The notes under the pieces: generated by a model
Databases searched by the model: none
What the model was told of the DNA's origin: nothing
The model's input: only the letters and a program-made list of their open reading frames with translations
Assembly: GCF_000153705.1 (NCBI RefSeq)
Contig: NZ_DS022272.1
Location: 2,988,798 to 3,052,797, forward strand
Source: Fulvimarina pelagi HTCC2506
Lineage (GTDB): Bacteria; Pseudomonadota; Alphaproteobacteria; Rhizobiales; Rhizobiaceae
Length of the DNA stretch: 64,000 nucleotides
Direction: 5' to 3'
Made by a program: the position numbers and the translations under genes
Part shown: positions 36,386 to 44,973 of the stretch, in pieces
Layout: the number at the start of each line of letters is the position of its first letter
Position numbering within the stretch: position 1 is the first letter of the stretch

Positions 36386-36736
36386 ATGGAAACGCACGAC
36401 CGGATTACGATCGAGAAGGCCGAAGGCCCCGTCAACATCACATTCAACGGTGCGGTCCTGGCAAGCACGAAGGATGCGCTGATCCTGCGGGAAAAGGGTT
36501 ACGACCCGGTCTACTATTTTCCGAAGGATCACGTCGCCATGGCTTTCCTGAAAGAAAGCGAGACGAAGACGAGTTGTCCCCATAAGGGCGATGCGCGCTA
36601 CTGGAACATCTCCGCTGAAGGTCAGGCGGCCATGGACGCCGTCTGGGCCTATGACGAGCCTCACGCCGGCGTAAAGGAAATCGCGGGTAGGGTGGCCTTC
36701 GACCGTTCGAAGGTCACCATCGACGACGGCGCCTGA
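36386..36736 (+). CDS. DUF427 domain protein
   Basis: A 116-residue cytosolic protein of the DUF427 family: ITFNGAVLASTKDALILREKG, PVYYFPKDHVAMAFL and the family motif SCPHKGDARYW, with VWAYDEPHAGVKEIAGRVAFD near the end. The fold is a small beta barrel of unknown activity. The ATG at 36386 has GGGAGAC as ribosome site; longer frames include an unrelated upstream sequence. Convergent with the SelW-like gene. Confidence 0.9.
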   Translation: METHDRITIEKAEGPVNITFNGAVLASTKDALILREKGYDPVYYFPKDHVAMAFLKESETKTSCPHKGDARYWNISAEGQAAMDAVWAYDEPHAGVKEIAGRVAFDRSKVTIDDGA

Positions 36737-36758
36737 TATCACTCCTGCTGCCGACCGG

Positions 36759-37067
36759 TTAGTTTTGCTGCGTCGGTCGGTCGCTGTGGCCGAGATCGCG
36801 CGTCGGATCGAGACGGTCGCGCACACGCTGCTTCAGCACCTTGGCCTCCGGAAAGCCGCCGTCCGCCTTGCGCTCCCAGATCGTCTCGCCGTCGTACATG
36901 ATCTCGAAGCGGCCGCCGGTAGCCGGCCGTAGCGTGACGCTTTGGAGATCGGTGCCGAACGTCGAGAGCAACTCCTGCGCCATCCAGGCAGCGCGCAGCA
37001 GCCACTGGCACTGGGTGCAGTAGAAGATTTCTATTGTTGGCCGCTTCGGGTGGTCATCGGGCATCAA
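36759..37067 (-). CDS. SelT/SelW/SelH (Rdx) family protein
   Basis: A 102-residue thioredoxin-like protein. The redox motif CTQC (Cys17, Cys20) stands at the end of the first strand (TIEIFYCTQCQWLLRAAWMA in part), where eukaryotic members have CxxU. The second half LRPATGGRFEIMYDGETIW and GFPEAKVLKQRVRD is the rest of the fold. Role in redox signalling is inferred from the family; the partner is unknown. Confidence 0.9.
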   Translation of the reverse strand: MMPDDHPKRPTIEIFYCTQCQWLLRAAWMAQELLSTFGTDLQSVTLRPATGGRFEIMYDGETIWERKADGGFPEAKVLKQRVRDRLDPTRDLGHSDRPTQQN

Positions 37068-37188
37068 CAGCGTATCTCCCCACTAGCTTTGTAAACCTCT
37101 CTGCGTCCACGCCTACGCAGGTATCGGTGGCACAATGCAAATGCCCAATACGCCAGAAGCGCTGTAAGAAGCGCAAGAAAGCGGTTGA

Positions 37189-38121
37189 ATGACGAAATCC
37201 AAGACAGCCGAGAAAGGTGCGAGCGACCAAAATCAGGTCGAAAACGACTCGCTTCAGGCCGGTGATGAGGAGCAATGCGCGGACGGGACCGGCCGAGAAA
37301 AACAAGACGAAGCGGAGGAAGACAACGGCGAACCGGTGCGCGAAACCCGGCGCACGGCCTTTGGGCGCGCACGCCTGCGGCTTCGGAAACTCTATCACGG
37401 TCAGAGTCCTGCGGCCGTACGCTTCCAGGCAGTCATCCTCTGTGTCGACCTTGCGATCATCGCCCTCTTCGTGGTTTCACCGATCATCCGCGGGACGGAA
37501 TATTTCCTTCCCATCGACTATGCGGTCGCGGTGATCCTTGCCGCCGATCTCGGCGCACGTGCCGTCGCGACGCGCAATCTGAAGCGCTGGGCGCGCCAGC
37601 CCTTCGTTCTGCTCGATGTCCTGATTCTCATCACGCTCGTCTTTCCCGAGACCTTCATCAATTTCGGGTTCTTGCGGATCGTCCGCCTTTGGTCTCTCTC
37701 ACGCAGTGGCATGCTCTGGCGGCCCTTGCGGCGCTCGAGCTATTCCGAATACGAGCTCGCGCTGAAAGCGATCGTCAACCTCGTCACCTTTCTATTTCTG
37801 GCGACCGGATTCATCTACACCTTCTTCTTTCGCCAGACGTCCGGCCTCGAGGGCTATCTCGACGCGCTTTACTTCACCGTGGCTTCGGTGACGACGACCG
37901 GCTACGGCGACATCACGCTGGATGGTCCAGGCGGCAAGCTGACCTCGATCATCATTATGATCATCGGGATCTCGCTGTTCTTCAACCTCGCCCAAGCCGT
38001 CTTCAAGCCTCCCAAGGTGCAGCATCAGTGTCCTAATTGCGGGCTGCAGCGGCACGATCCGGATGCGGTGCACTGCAAGGCCTGCGGCGAACAGCTCAAC
38101 ATTCCGAACCCGGAAGGCTGA
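37189..38121 (+). CDS. potassium-type ion channel with C-terminal zinc ribbon
   Basis: A 310-residue membrane protein. Residues 1-70 are charged and probably disordered. Four hydrophobic segments form a voltage-sensor-like unit (FQAVILCVDLAIIALFVVSP, DYAVAVILAADLGARAVA, PFVLLDVLILITLVF and an Arg-containing RIVRLWSLSRSG), then a two-helix pore domain with selectivity filter TTTGYGDI. After the last helix (SIIIMIIGISLFFNLAQAVF) comes a cytosolic zinc ribbon CPNCGLQRH...CKACG. GYG predicts K+ selectivity. The zinc ribbon on a channel is unusual and suggests a zinc or redox gate, which is inference. Confidence 0.85.
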   Translation: MTKSKTAEKGASDQNQVENDSLQAGDEEQCADGTGREKQDEAEEDNGEPVRETRRTAFGRARLRLRKLYHGQSPAAVRFQAVILCVDLAIIALFVVSPIIRGTEYFLPIDYAVAVILAADLGARAVATRNLKRWARQPFVLLDVLILITLVFPETFINFGFLRIVRLWSLSRSGMLWRPLRRSSYSEYELALKAIVNLVTFLFLATGFIYTFFFRQTSGLEGYLDALYFTVASVTTTGYGDITLDGPGGKLTSIIIMIIGISLFFNLAQAVFKPPKVQHQCPNCGLQRHDPDAVHCKACGEQLNIPNPEG

Positions 38122-38136
38122 CCCGCGAAGCGACTC

Positions 38137-38166
38137 TTGAAATTGTTCTTATTGCAATCCTACAAT
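38137..38166 (+). promoter_or_regulatory. promoter of the ars operon
   Basis: TTGAAA (38137-38142), 18-base spacer, TACAAT (38161-38166): a sigma70-type promoter. Transcription would start about 14 bases before the arsR ATG, so the message is almost leaderless, and no Shine-Dalgarno is seen. Confidence 0.7.
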
Positions 38167-38184
38167 TATGTTTGTAGCATTGCA
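38153..38184. promoter_or_regulatory. ArsR operator
   Basis: Arms TGCAATCCTACAA (38153-38165) and TTGTAGCATTGCA (38172-38184) pair with one mismatch around a six-base spacer. The dyad covers the -10 element and ends two bases before the arsR ATG, the expected layout for an ArsR/SmtB autorepressor. Confidence 0.8.
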
Positions 38185-38186
38185 CT

Positions 38187-38549
38187 ATGAGACTGAAACA
38201 CGTCGTCGAACAGCTCGCTGCACTTGCCCACGCCGACAGGCTCGCGGCCTACCGCCTGCTTGTTCAGGCCGGTCCGAACGGCATGCCGTCGGGCGAAATC
38301 GCCGAGAACCTCGCGGTTCAACCAACACGGATGAGCTTTCACCTCTCCACTCTGGAGCGGGCCAATCTTCTCCGGTCATGGCGGGACGGGCGGCGGATTC
38401 GCTACGCTGCGAGTTTTGATGAAATGCGCCGACTGCTGGGTTTCCTGTCGGAGGATTGCTGCGGTGGCCGCCTGGAAATCTGCGGCCATCTCGCCGAGTC
38501 TCTGGAAGCTGCCTCGTCCTGCGACGAACGAGAGGCCCCGGCGCAATGA
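38187..38549 (+). CDS. arsR: ArsR family arsenite-responsive repressor
   Basis: Winged-helix metalloregulator, 120 residues. The HTH is MPSGEIAENLAVQPTRMSFHLSTLERANLL and the wing is RDGRRIRYAA. Cysteines cluster at the C-terminus (EDCCGGRLEICGHL), a sensor-site arrangement different from the classic ELCVCDL in helix 3, as in the C-terminal As(III)-site ArsR proteins. First gene of a five-gene operon; the next gene overlaps it as ATGA. It probably represses its own promoter through the dyad just upstream. Confidence 0.92.
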   Translation: MRLKHVVEQLAALAHADRLAAYRLLVQAGPNGMPSGEIAENLAVQPTRMSFHLSTLERANLLRSWRDGRRIRYAASFDEMRRLLGFLSEDCCGGRLEICGHLAESLEAASSCDEREAPAQ

Positions 38550-39067
38550 GGAACGTTCTTTTTCTTTGCACGCACAATTCGGCACGTTCGGTGCTGGCTG
38601 AGGCCGTCATGAACGCCGAATGCGAGGATCGCTTCGACGCGTTTTCGGCAGGGAGTAGCCCGAGCGGCGCGGTTCACCCGCTGGCGCTCGAGACGCTGAG
38701 AGAGGCCGGCTATTCGACGACCGGGCTGCAACCGAAGTCGTGGGTTACGTTCGCCGAGCGCGATGCCCCCGACATGCATTTCGTGATCACCGTCTGCGAC
38801 AACGCAGCTGGCGAGAGCTGTCCCGTCTGGCCAGGCACACCGGCGCGAGGCCATTGGGGGATCGCCGATCCCTCGCGCGTCGAGGGGACCGAGGAGGAGC
38901 AGCGGGCGGCCTTCCGCGCCGCACTCTCCCATATCGAGGCGCGCATTCTCGCCTTCCGGTCCCTGCCCGTGGAGAACATGACAAAGAGCGCCCTCAAACA
39001 CGCGATGGAAACGATCGGCACGATGGAGGGCGCGAGCCCGATTGCCGCAAATCCCGACTGGGATTGA
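38546..39067 (+). CDS. arsC: ArsC-like protein of the low-molecular-weight phosphatase fold
   Basis: A 173-residue protein of the LMW protein-tyrosine-phosphatase/arsenate reductase fold. The P-loop FLCTHNSARSVLAE near residue 8 has the CX5R motif, and FVITVCDNAAGESCPVWPG carries the further cysteines used by thioredoxin-coupled arsenate reductases. The C-terminal extension (about 40 residues) is longer than in small ArsC proteins. Coupled to arsR by a four-base overlap. It reduces arsenate to arsenite, presumably with thioredoxin; a phosphatase role is less likely given the operon. Confidence 0.88.
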   Translation: MRNVLFLCTHNSARSVLAEAVMNAECEDRFDAFSAGSSPSGAVHPLALETLREAGYSTTGLQPKSWVTFAERDAPDMHFVITVCDNAAGESCPVWPGTPARGHWGIADPSRVEGTEEEQRAAFRAALSHIEARILAFRSLPVENMTKSALKHAMETIGTMEGASPIAANPDWD

Positions 39068-39091
39068 TCGGAAGAGGATGGCTGGACTGGC

Positions 39092-39808
39092 ATGAGCGAC
39101 ACGCCGACATTCGATCTGCCACGCCGGCTGACCGCCGAGGCGCTCGGCACCGGCGTCCTCGTTGCGGCCGTCGTCGGCTCGGGCATCATGGGCGAGCGTC
39201 TGACCGATGATGTCGCGCTCGCGCTGCTCGCCAACACGATCGCCACCGGGGCGATCCTCATCGTGCTCATCACAGTCTTCGGGCCGATCTCAGGCGCTCA
39301 CTTCAACCCGGCGGTGACACTTGCGATGCGGCTTCGCGGCGCGATCGCCGGGCGCGCGGCGCTCGCCTATGTGACCGTACAGATCGCCGGCGGTATCGCA
39401 GGTGCAGTCGCGGCGCACGTGATGTTCGAGCTGCCACCGCTGATGCTGTCGGGCCATGTGCGCACAGGGCTTTCCCAATGGTGGGCTGAGATCGTGGCGA
39501 GTTTCGGCCTCGTCGGCTTCATCCTCGGCGGGCTGCGCTTTGCGCCGCATGCGATCCCGTGGCTTGTTGGGCTTTTCATCACCGCCGCCTACTGGTTCAC
39601 GGCCTCGACGAGCTTCGCCAATCCGGCCGTCGCGATTGCGCGGGCCTTCACCGACACCTTCTCCGGCATCCGCCCGCTCGACGTGCCGGGCTTCATCCTC
39701 GCCCAGTGCGTAGGCGCGGTGCTCGCCGTCATCCTCTTCGAATGGCTCCTCAATCCCGGCCAGAAGCTGACCATTCGGTTCTCGATGGCAGCGGATGAGC
39801 GGGACTGA
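39092..39808 (+). CDS. aqpS: aquaglyceroporin for arsenite efflux (AqpS-like)
   Basis: MIP-family channel, 238 residues, six helices. The first NPA box lies in GAHFNPAVTLAMRLRG and the second in TSFANPAVAIARAFTDTFSG. In Sinorhizobium the ars operon uses AqpS in place of an ArsB pump: arsenite made by ArsC leaves down its gradient. The same substitution is seen here, as no ArsB or Acr3 is present. Lies 24 bases after the phosphatase-type arsC. Confidence 0.9.
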   Translation: MSDTPTFDLPRRLTAEALGTGVLVAAVVGSGIMGERLTDDVALALLANTIATGAILIVLITVFGPISGAHFNPAVTLAMRLRGAIAGRAALAYVTVQIAGGIAGAVAAHVMFELPPLMLSGHVRTGLSQWWAEIVASFGLVGFILGGLRFAPHAIPWLVGLFITAAYWFTASTSFANPAVAIARAFTDTFSGIRPLDVPGFILAQCVGAVLAVILFEWLLNPGQKLTIRFSMAADERD

Positions 39809-39841
39809 GAGTGTCAGCCACAAGCTGGAAAGCGCAGACTC

Positions 39842-40258
39842 ATGACTGTCACGATCTACCACAACCCGAAATGCGGCACCTCCCGCAACGTCCTCGCGAT
39901 GATCCGCGAGGCCGGCGAGGAACCGGAGGTGATCGAATATCTCAAGACCCCGCCGAGCCGGGAACGCCTCGTCGAACTCATCGGCGAGATGAACATGACG
40001 CCCCGCGCGCTTTTGCGCCGGAAGGGCACGCCCTATGACGAGCTCGGCCTCGACGACGAGAGCCTCACCGACGATCAGCTGATCGACGCGATGATGGCGC
40101 ATCCGATCCTCATCAACCGGCCGATCGTGGTTTCGGAGCGGGGCACGAAGCTGTGCCGGCCGTCCGAGACGGTGCTGGAGCTTCTCCCGGAAGGCGCAGT
40201 CCAGAGTTTCACCAAGGAGGACGGTGAAATCGTTGTCGCAAGTGGAGCCAAGGCGTGA
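39842..40258 (+). CDS. arsC: glutaredoxin-type arsenate reductase
   Basis: ArsC of the glutathione/glutaredoxin class, 138 residues, thioredoxin-like fold. The catalytic Cys is in [34 protein letters not shown] carries the conserved anion-binding Arg residues. A second, unrelated arsenate reductase in the same operon, so two reductant systems are available. Its stop overlaps the arsH GTG start. Confidence 0.94.
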   Translation: MTVTIYHNPKCGTSRNVLAMIREAGEEPEVIEYLKTPPSRERLVELIGEMNMTPRALLRRKGTPYDELGLDDESLTDDQLIDAMMAHPILINRPIVVSERGTKLCRPSETVLELLPEGAVQSFTKEDGEIVVASGAKA

Positions 40259-40986
40259 AGTTCGACAATATCGCGCTCGCCGACCTGCCGAATATCGATC
40301 CCGCCCAGCTGACACCGATCGATCCTGCGCTTTACGCCTCTGCGGATGATCCAAGGCATCCGCCGCGCATCCTTCTGCTGCACGGTTCGACGCGCGAGCG
40401 CTCCTATTCGCGGCTCCTGAAGGAAGAGGCGGGACGCCTGCTCGCCTGGTATGGCTGCGAGGTCAGGAGCTTCGATCCCGCTGGCTTGCCGCTGCCCGAC
40501 GACGCGCCGACCGATCACCCGAAGGTCGCCGAACTGCGCGAGCTCGCCCAGTGGGCCGAGGGCATGGGCTGGTTCAGCCCGGAGCGCCACGGCGCGATGA
40601 GCGGTATCATGAAGGCGCAAATCGACTGGATCCCGCTTTCATTGGGCGCCGTGCGGCCGACCCAGGGCAAGACGCTCGCCGTCTTCCAGGTCTGCGGCGG
40701 TTCGCAAAGCTTCAACGCGGTCAACCAGATGCGCATTCTCGGGCGCTGGATGCGGATGGTGACGATCCCCAACCAGTCCTCGGTTGCCAAAGCCTTCAAC
40801 GAGTTCGACGAGGCCGGTCGCATGCTGCCCTCTGCCTACTACCAACGGGTCGTCGACGTCTGCGAGGAACTCGTGAAATTCACCTATCTAACCCGAGGCC
40901 GCTCGTCGGCCCTGACGGATCGGTATTCCGAGCGCGTGGAAAGTGCTGCGGAGCTGTCGAAGCGGGTGAACCAGAAGAGAATCTGA
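40255..40986 (+). CDS. arsH: ArsH, NADPH-dependent FMN organoarsenical oxidase
   Basis: Flavodoxin-like FMN reductase, 243 residues, which oxidises trivalent methylated or aromatic arsenicals to the less toxic pentavalent forms. [20 protein letters not shown] binds the FMN phosphate; [20 protein letters not shown] and [22 protein letters not shown] are ArsH hallmarks. It begins with GTG overlapping the arsC TGA (GTGA), and an AAGGAGG sits further upstream. Last gene of the operon. Confidence 0.94.
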   Translation: MKFDNIALADLPNIDPAQLTPIDPALYASADDPRHPPRILLLHGSTRERSYSRLLKEEAGRLLAWYGCEVRSFDPAGLPLPDDAPTDHPKVAELRELAQWAEGMGWFSPERHGAMSGIMKAQIDWIPLSLGAVRPTQGKTLAVFQVCGGSQSFNAVNQMRILGRWMRMVTIPNQSSVAKAFNEFDEAGRMLPSAYYQRVVDVCEELVKFTYLTRGRSSALTDRYSERVESAAELSKRVNQKRI

Positions 40987-41021
40987 GGTGGATGAGGCGC
41001 AGTGGGCGATTGAGGAACGAA

Positions 41022-41051
41022 GAAAGCCGGACCCTTTCGGGCCCGGCTTTC
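41022..41051. terminator. bidirectional terminator between arsH and rpoH
   Basis: Stem GAAAGCCGG / CCGGCTTTC with inner CCC/GGG and loop TTTC; A-rich to the left and T-containing to the right, so it can serve both the plus-strand ars operon and the minus-strand rpoH gene. Confidence 0.7.
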
Positions 41052-41093
41052 GTATGCGTCGCAAACAGTCGACTAATTACGTCGAAGCCTTGC

Positions 41094-41957
41094 TCAGACG
41101 TAGGCCGAACGATCCTTGTTGGTCTCCAACAGGGCCGAGCGTAGCTTTTCGAGGGCGCGCGTTTCGATCTGACGGACGCGTTCCTTGGAGATGCCGAGCT
41201 TCGTGCCGAGAGCTTCGAGGGTTGCCCCGTCGTCCTGCAGTCGGCGCTCACGGATGATCTTCAGTTCGCGCTCGGAGAGAACGTCGAGCGCGCTGGTCAA
41301 CCAGGTGACGCGGCGCTCGTCGTCGATCGAGACCGAAACCGTCTCGTCCGGGAGGGGATCGTCTGCCACGAGGAAGTCTTGGCGGTCGGCGCTGCCTGAC
41401 TCATCATCGAGAAGCGGGGCGTTGAGCGACGAGTCAGGGCCAGAGAGCCGCGAATCCATCAAAGCAACGTCGCTCTCCGAAACCTTCAGTGCGCCGGCGA
41501 TCTCGCGATACATGGCGTTGCCGCTGATCGGCTCGGCACCCTGGCTGAGGCGGGCGCGCAGACGGCGAAGATTGAAGAAGAGCGCTTTCTGGGCCGAGGA
41601 GGTACCGCCGCGGACGATCGACCAGTTGCGCAGGATATAGTCCTGAATAGAGGCGCGGATCCACCAAGTGGCATAGGTGGAGAAGCGGACTTCGCGCTCG
41701 GGCTCGAAGCGGGCGGCCGCCTCCAAGAGACCCACATGGCCCTCTTGGATGAGGTCGTTCATGGCGAGACCGAAATGGCGAAACTTCGAAGCCATCGAGA
41801 TGACGAGGCGCATATGCGCGGAGGTGATCTTGTGTAGGGCTTCCTGGTCCCGGTTTTCTTTCCACCGGACGGCGAGTTCGTATTCCTCCTCGCGCTCGAG
41901 ATAGGGGGCCGCCATGGCGGCGCGGATCATCGTGCGACGAGCGGACTGAGACTTCAT
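41094..41957 (-). CDS. rpoH2: RNA polymerase sigma-32 factor, RpoH2 type
   Basis: Alternative sigma factor of the heat-shock family, 287 residues. Region 2 reads FGLAMNDLIQEGHVGLLEAAARFEP and RFSTYATWWIRASIQDYILRNWS; the RpoH box follows (SSAQKALFFNLRRLRARL); region 4 HTH is TLEALGTKLGISKERVRQIETRALEKL. The residues place it with rhizobial RpoH2 (oxidative/general stress) rather than RpoH1. Start at 41957 has GGAGGG as ribosome site. A GGAAC-N19-TT promoter upstream suggests EcfG/RpoE2 control. Confidence 0.9.
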   Translation of the reverse strand: MKSQSARRTMIRAAMAAPYLEREEEYELAVRWKENRDQEALHKITSAHMRLVISMASKFRHFGLAMNDLIQEGHVGLLEAAARFEPEREVRFSTYATWWIRASIQDYILRNWSIVRGGTSSAQKALFFNLRRLRARLSQGAEPISGNAMYREIAGALKVSESDVALMDSRLSGPDSSLNAPLLDDESGSADRQDFLVADDPLPDETVSVSIDDERRVTWLTSALDVLSERELKIIRERRLQDDGATLEALGTKLGISKERVRQIETRALEKLRSALLETNKDRSAYV

Positions 41958-42034
41958 GTATCCCTCCGGTAAGACGTTCCAGGCTTCTTCGGCCAATGCG
42001 CTGCGCCGTTCACGCAACGCTCCGGTGATGGCGT

Positions 42035-42060
42035 AATGCGGCCAACCTAAGAAACGTTCC
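42035..42060 (-). promoter_or_regulatory. EcfG/RpoE2-type promoter of rpoH2
   Basis: On the minus strand GGAAC (42060-42056), 19 bases, TT (42036-42035), the rhizobial RpoE2 pattern GGAAC-N18/19-TT. rpoH2 is an RpoE2 target in Sinorhizobium meliloti, which supports the call. It lies about 80 bases before the start codon. Confidence 0.6.
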
Positions 42061-42420
42061 CAAAGGTGGAAACTTTTTTACGAGATGTAGAGAGGTTTGT
42101 GTATCGGACAAGGAGACCGGCGGAATACGTCGCGCATGTCCGAATTCACGACAGATTTCGGCTCGTCGCGAACAGGCGGAGAACCGAACTTTCATCGTCG
42201 CCGTCGCCGCGCAACGCCCGTTCAGAGCCGTTGGTGCGCGGTCGATCCGGGCGGACAATGCCGGAAACCTTAACACCAATCAACCCCGCCGGCACAGGAA
42301 CGGCAGTGCGGAGTCGCCGCGTCAACGGAGTCAGCCCCGTCGATGGGACGATCGGGAAGCCCGATAAGCAGTTGGACTTGCGGCGGTTTTCACGTTCGGT
42401 TCGAGGTGCGCAATCGGCAC
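42061..42420. other. intergenic region, no gene seen
   Basis: About 360 bases between the rpoH2 promoter and the carD terminator. Open frames exist on both strands but have no ribosome site, family resemblance or stable reading frame shared with neighbours. I see nothing else in it. Confidence 0.4.
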
Positions 42421-42451
42421 GAAAAAAGCCGGCCCCGGTGATGGGCCGGCT
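42421..42451 (-). terminator. intrinsic terminator of carD
   Basis: On the minus strand AGCCGGCCC, short loop, GGGCCGGCT, then TTTTTT. It lies 50 bases after the carD stop. Confidence 0.85.
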
Positions 42452-42501
42452 CGATCATTTCGCCGCGATCAGGCATTGCGGCCGTTCGATGCGCGCCAAT
42501 A

Positions 42502-43116
42502 TCAGGCAGCTTCATCCTTTTCAGCTTCGTCGTTGTCGGCTGCCGTTTCGTCGCCGGCCTCGTCGTCACTGTCGTCCGCATCGGCTTTCGGTCCGCGCTT
42601 GGGACCCTTATTGAGGTTTTCCTCGATCAGCCGGACGGCCTCGGTCTCCGAGACCTCGTTCACTGCGGCGAGTTCACGGGCCATCCGGCCGAGAGCGGCT
42701 TCATAAAGCTGACGCTCGGAATAGCTTTGCTCTGGCTGGGTGTCGGCGCGGTAGAGGTCGCGAACGACCTCCGCGATCTGGATCAGATCGCCGGAATTGA
42801 TTTTGGCGTCGTATTCCTGGGCTCGCCGGCTCCACATAGTCTTCTTCACGCGGGCGCGGCCCTGAACGACCTTGAGGGCGCGATCCACGAAATCGGTCTC
42901 CGAAAGCTTGCGCATGCCGACCGACTTGGCCTTGGCCACCGGTACCTTGAGGCGCATCTTGTCCTTTTCGAAATCGACGACGAAGAGTTCGAGCTTCATC
43001 CCCGCGACTTCCTGTTCTTCGATCGCGACGATCTTGCCGACACCATGTGCCGGATAAACGATGCTCTCGCCGGTCTTGAAGCCCTTGCTCGCGGACGCCT
43101 TCTTGGGGCTACTCAT
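42502..43116 (-). CDS. carD: CarD family transcriptional regulator
   Basis: RNA polymerase-binding protein that stabilises open complexes, notably on rRNA promoters. The 204-residue protein has the N-terminal RNAP-interaction Tudor domain (GFKTGESIVYPAHGVGKIVAIEEQ, LELFVVDFEKDKMRLKVPV) and a helical DNA-binding domain (MWSRRAQEYDAKINSGDLIQIAEVVRDLY). The final 35 residues are a highly acidic tail (ADADDSDDEAGDE). Ends with a strong terminator; transcribed alone. Confidence 0.93.
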   Translation of the reverse strand: MSSPKKASASKGFKTGESIVYPAHGVGKIVAIEEQEVAGMKLELFVVDFEKDKMRLKVPVAKAKSVGMRKLSETDFVDRALKVVQGRARVKKTMWSRRAQEYDAKINSGDLIQIAEVVRDLYRADTQPEQSYSERQLYEAALGRMARELAAVNEVSETEAVRLIEENLNKGPKRGPKADADDSDDEAGDETAADNDEAEKDEAA

Positions 43117-43585
43117 ACGCTTTCAAACTCCTTCTTGTGTCGGGCCGCTACAGCCGCTAGACACGTCACGGCGAACATGCCGCCGGTTTGATTCAAATCC
43201 GCCCTCATGGCGGATCGACTATGGTTGTGCTGGACGAAGCATGCCACACACCGACGATGGCTCTTGAATGGAGCTCAAATCGCCGTTGTTTTTTTAGATG
43301 GTGATGCCGGCGCCCCTTTCGCGCACGATGCGGTGCAAAACAAAAGTGCCCGCTCGTTGAGATACCATACCCCAAAAAGGCGGAAATCTCAACATTAAAG
43401 TGATTCTCACCAGGAAATCCCGGTGTGGACACCAGCACTTGCACAAAAACCGGAGGGAAACGTGCGCTGCAGCATAGTAATTGTGCGACTGCGCGCCGTT
43501 GTTCTTCCCATACGTCATCGAACTGTCAAAAAGCCGGACCCGACGGCGAATTGACCGACTGTCCAACTGTCGCTACCTGCAAGTC
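43117..43585. other. divergent intergenic region carD / def, no gene seen
   Basis: About 470 bases, lower in GC than the flanks. It separates the divergent carD and def genes, so both promoters lie here. Only short unsupported frames; no tRNA, strong hairpin or repeat noted. Confidence 0.4.
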
Positions 43586-44107
43586 ATGACGATCAAGCCG
43601 CTCATCATTCTGCCCGATCCGGTTCTCCGGAAGACGTCCGAGCCCGTGGCGCGGGTCGACGACGCCTTGAAGCGCTTCGCCGACGACATGCTGGAGACGA
43701 TGTATGAGGCACCCGGCATCGGGCTCGCAGCGATTCAGGTCGGTGAACCCTTGCGGATGCTGACCATCGACATCTCTAAGGAAGAGGAGGCGAAAGAGCC
43801 GCGGGTCTTTCTCAATCCGGAGATCGTTTCGCGCTCGGAAGATTTCAGCGTCTACGAGGAAGGCTGCCTCTCGATCCCCGAATATTTCGCAGAGGTGGAG
43901 CGACCGGCGCGCGTGTCGGTGCGCTATCTGGGGCTCGACGGGGAGATGCACGAGGAGGAGGCCGAGGGCCTTCTCGCCACCTGTCTGCAGCACGAGATCG
44001 ACCACCTGAACGGCGTGCTGTTTATAGACTACCTGTCCAAGTTGAAGCGCGACATGGTGATCAAGAAATTCACCAAAGCGGCGAGGACGAAGCGGGTGAC
44101 GGCTTAG
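43586..44107 (+). CDS. def: peptide deformylase
   Basis: Metalloenzyme removing N-formyl from new proteins. The 173-residue sequence has the three motifs: [10 protein letters not shown] near residue 45, EGCLSIP near 93 with the metal Cys, and [12 protein letters not shown] near 135 with the two His ligands and catalytic Glu. ATG at 43586 begins the usual [16 protein letters not shown]; a longer frame from 43481 adds unrelated residues. fmt, its frequent neighbour, is not adjacent. Confidence 0.96.
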   Translation: MTIKPLIILPDPVLRKTSEPVARVDDALKRFADDMLETMYEAPGIGLAAIQVGEPLRMLTIDISKEEEAKEPRVFLNPEIVSRSEDFSVYEEGCLSIPEYFAEVERPARVSVRYLGLDGEMHEEEAEGLLATCLQHEIDHLNGVLFIDYLSKLKRDMVIKKFTKAARTKRVTA

Positions 44108-44730
44108 CCGATCCCACAGATCCGGAACGCGTCGTCCTCGGTCCAATCTTCGAAAGGTGTTCGCGTAGCCTTAAAGCCGACCGGCTCACCGTTCAGCTCG
44201 CCCGTGCCGGCGAACAGATTGAGGTCGCAGCTGAGCGGATCCTCCTCCTGTAGCTTGTCGTAAGCTTCGTAGGTGAACCCGGCCACGCGGAACCGGCCAT
44301 CGCGATATGCAAGCGTGACTTTCTGCTGCCAGGCGTTGCGGCCGATGCCGGTGTTTTCCGTTTCGATGCGCAGCGAACCGTTCTCTAGCGCGGTGAGTTG
44401 CGGCACCTGTCCAGCCATCAGCGGACCTGCGCCCCACGCCGCCGCCTTGCGATGAAGGGCAAGGGCGAGCTTGCCCGGCGGCGTATCTTCGCCCGCGCCT
44501 TCGAGAAAGACGTAGAGATCGGAATCGGTCGCATCCTCGTCCAATGGCAAGACGATCATCGCCGCATCCATAGTGCCGTTGCCGTCGAAGTCTCCGGTCG
44601 CGACCGCGACGATGTCTTCGGGCGCGAAGGCGCCCGCCGCTGAACCCTGCGCGACGGCAGGGAAAGGTAGCGAGCTAATAGCTGCATATGCGGATGCGAT
44701 CCATAAGAGGCGCGCAAACGGGAACAACAT
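44104..44730 (-). CDS. secreted protein with FG-GAP/EF-hand-like DxDGNG motif
   Basis: A 208-residue exported protein. The signal peptide ([20 protein letters not shown]) precedes a domain with [21 protein letters not shown], a calcium-binding-like loop as in FG-GAP repeats and dockerin motifs. Two cysteines near the end (LSCDLN and RICGIG) may form a disulfide. The start at 44730 follows GGAGG; the longer frame from 44793 has no signal peptide at its end. Convergent with def by a four-base overlap. Function unknown. Confidence 0.65.
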   Translation of the reverse strand: MLFPFARLLWIASAYAAISSLPFPAVAQGSAAGAFAPEDIVAVATGDFDGNGTMDAAMIVLPLDEDATDSDLYVFLEGAGEDTPPGKLALALHRKAAAWGAGPLMAGQVPQLTALENGSLRIETENTGIGRNAWQQKVTLAYRDGRFRVAGFTYEAYDKLQEEDPLSCDLNLFAGTGELNGEPVGFKATRTPFEDWTEDDAFRICGIG

Positions 44731-44973
44731 GCGTTTCGATCCTCCACGGAGAGCGCCTTGCGCAAACAAATATGCGCTGAAACCAGCCTGCATCTTTCAG
44801 AGGAAAACGTGAAAGTGAAAGCCATCCCTTGCTCATAGCGCAGTTCGACGCGTAAAAGCCGCAGAAATAATCTGAACGGGCGCTGTCCTGGCCTGCCTAC
44901 CGTTCGCTCATCCATAAGCATGATACGACCGCTCTTCGCGTTTCGGCCGATCGCCGCCACGCAGAGCATAGCC

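Noticed and set aside
42066-42614. 182-codon plus-strand frame between rpoH2 and carD
   Set aside because: It overlaps the carD terminator and coding end, shows no ribosome site and no recognisable sequence.
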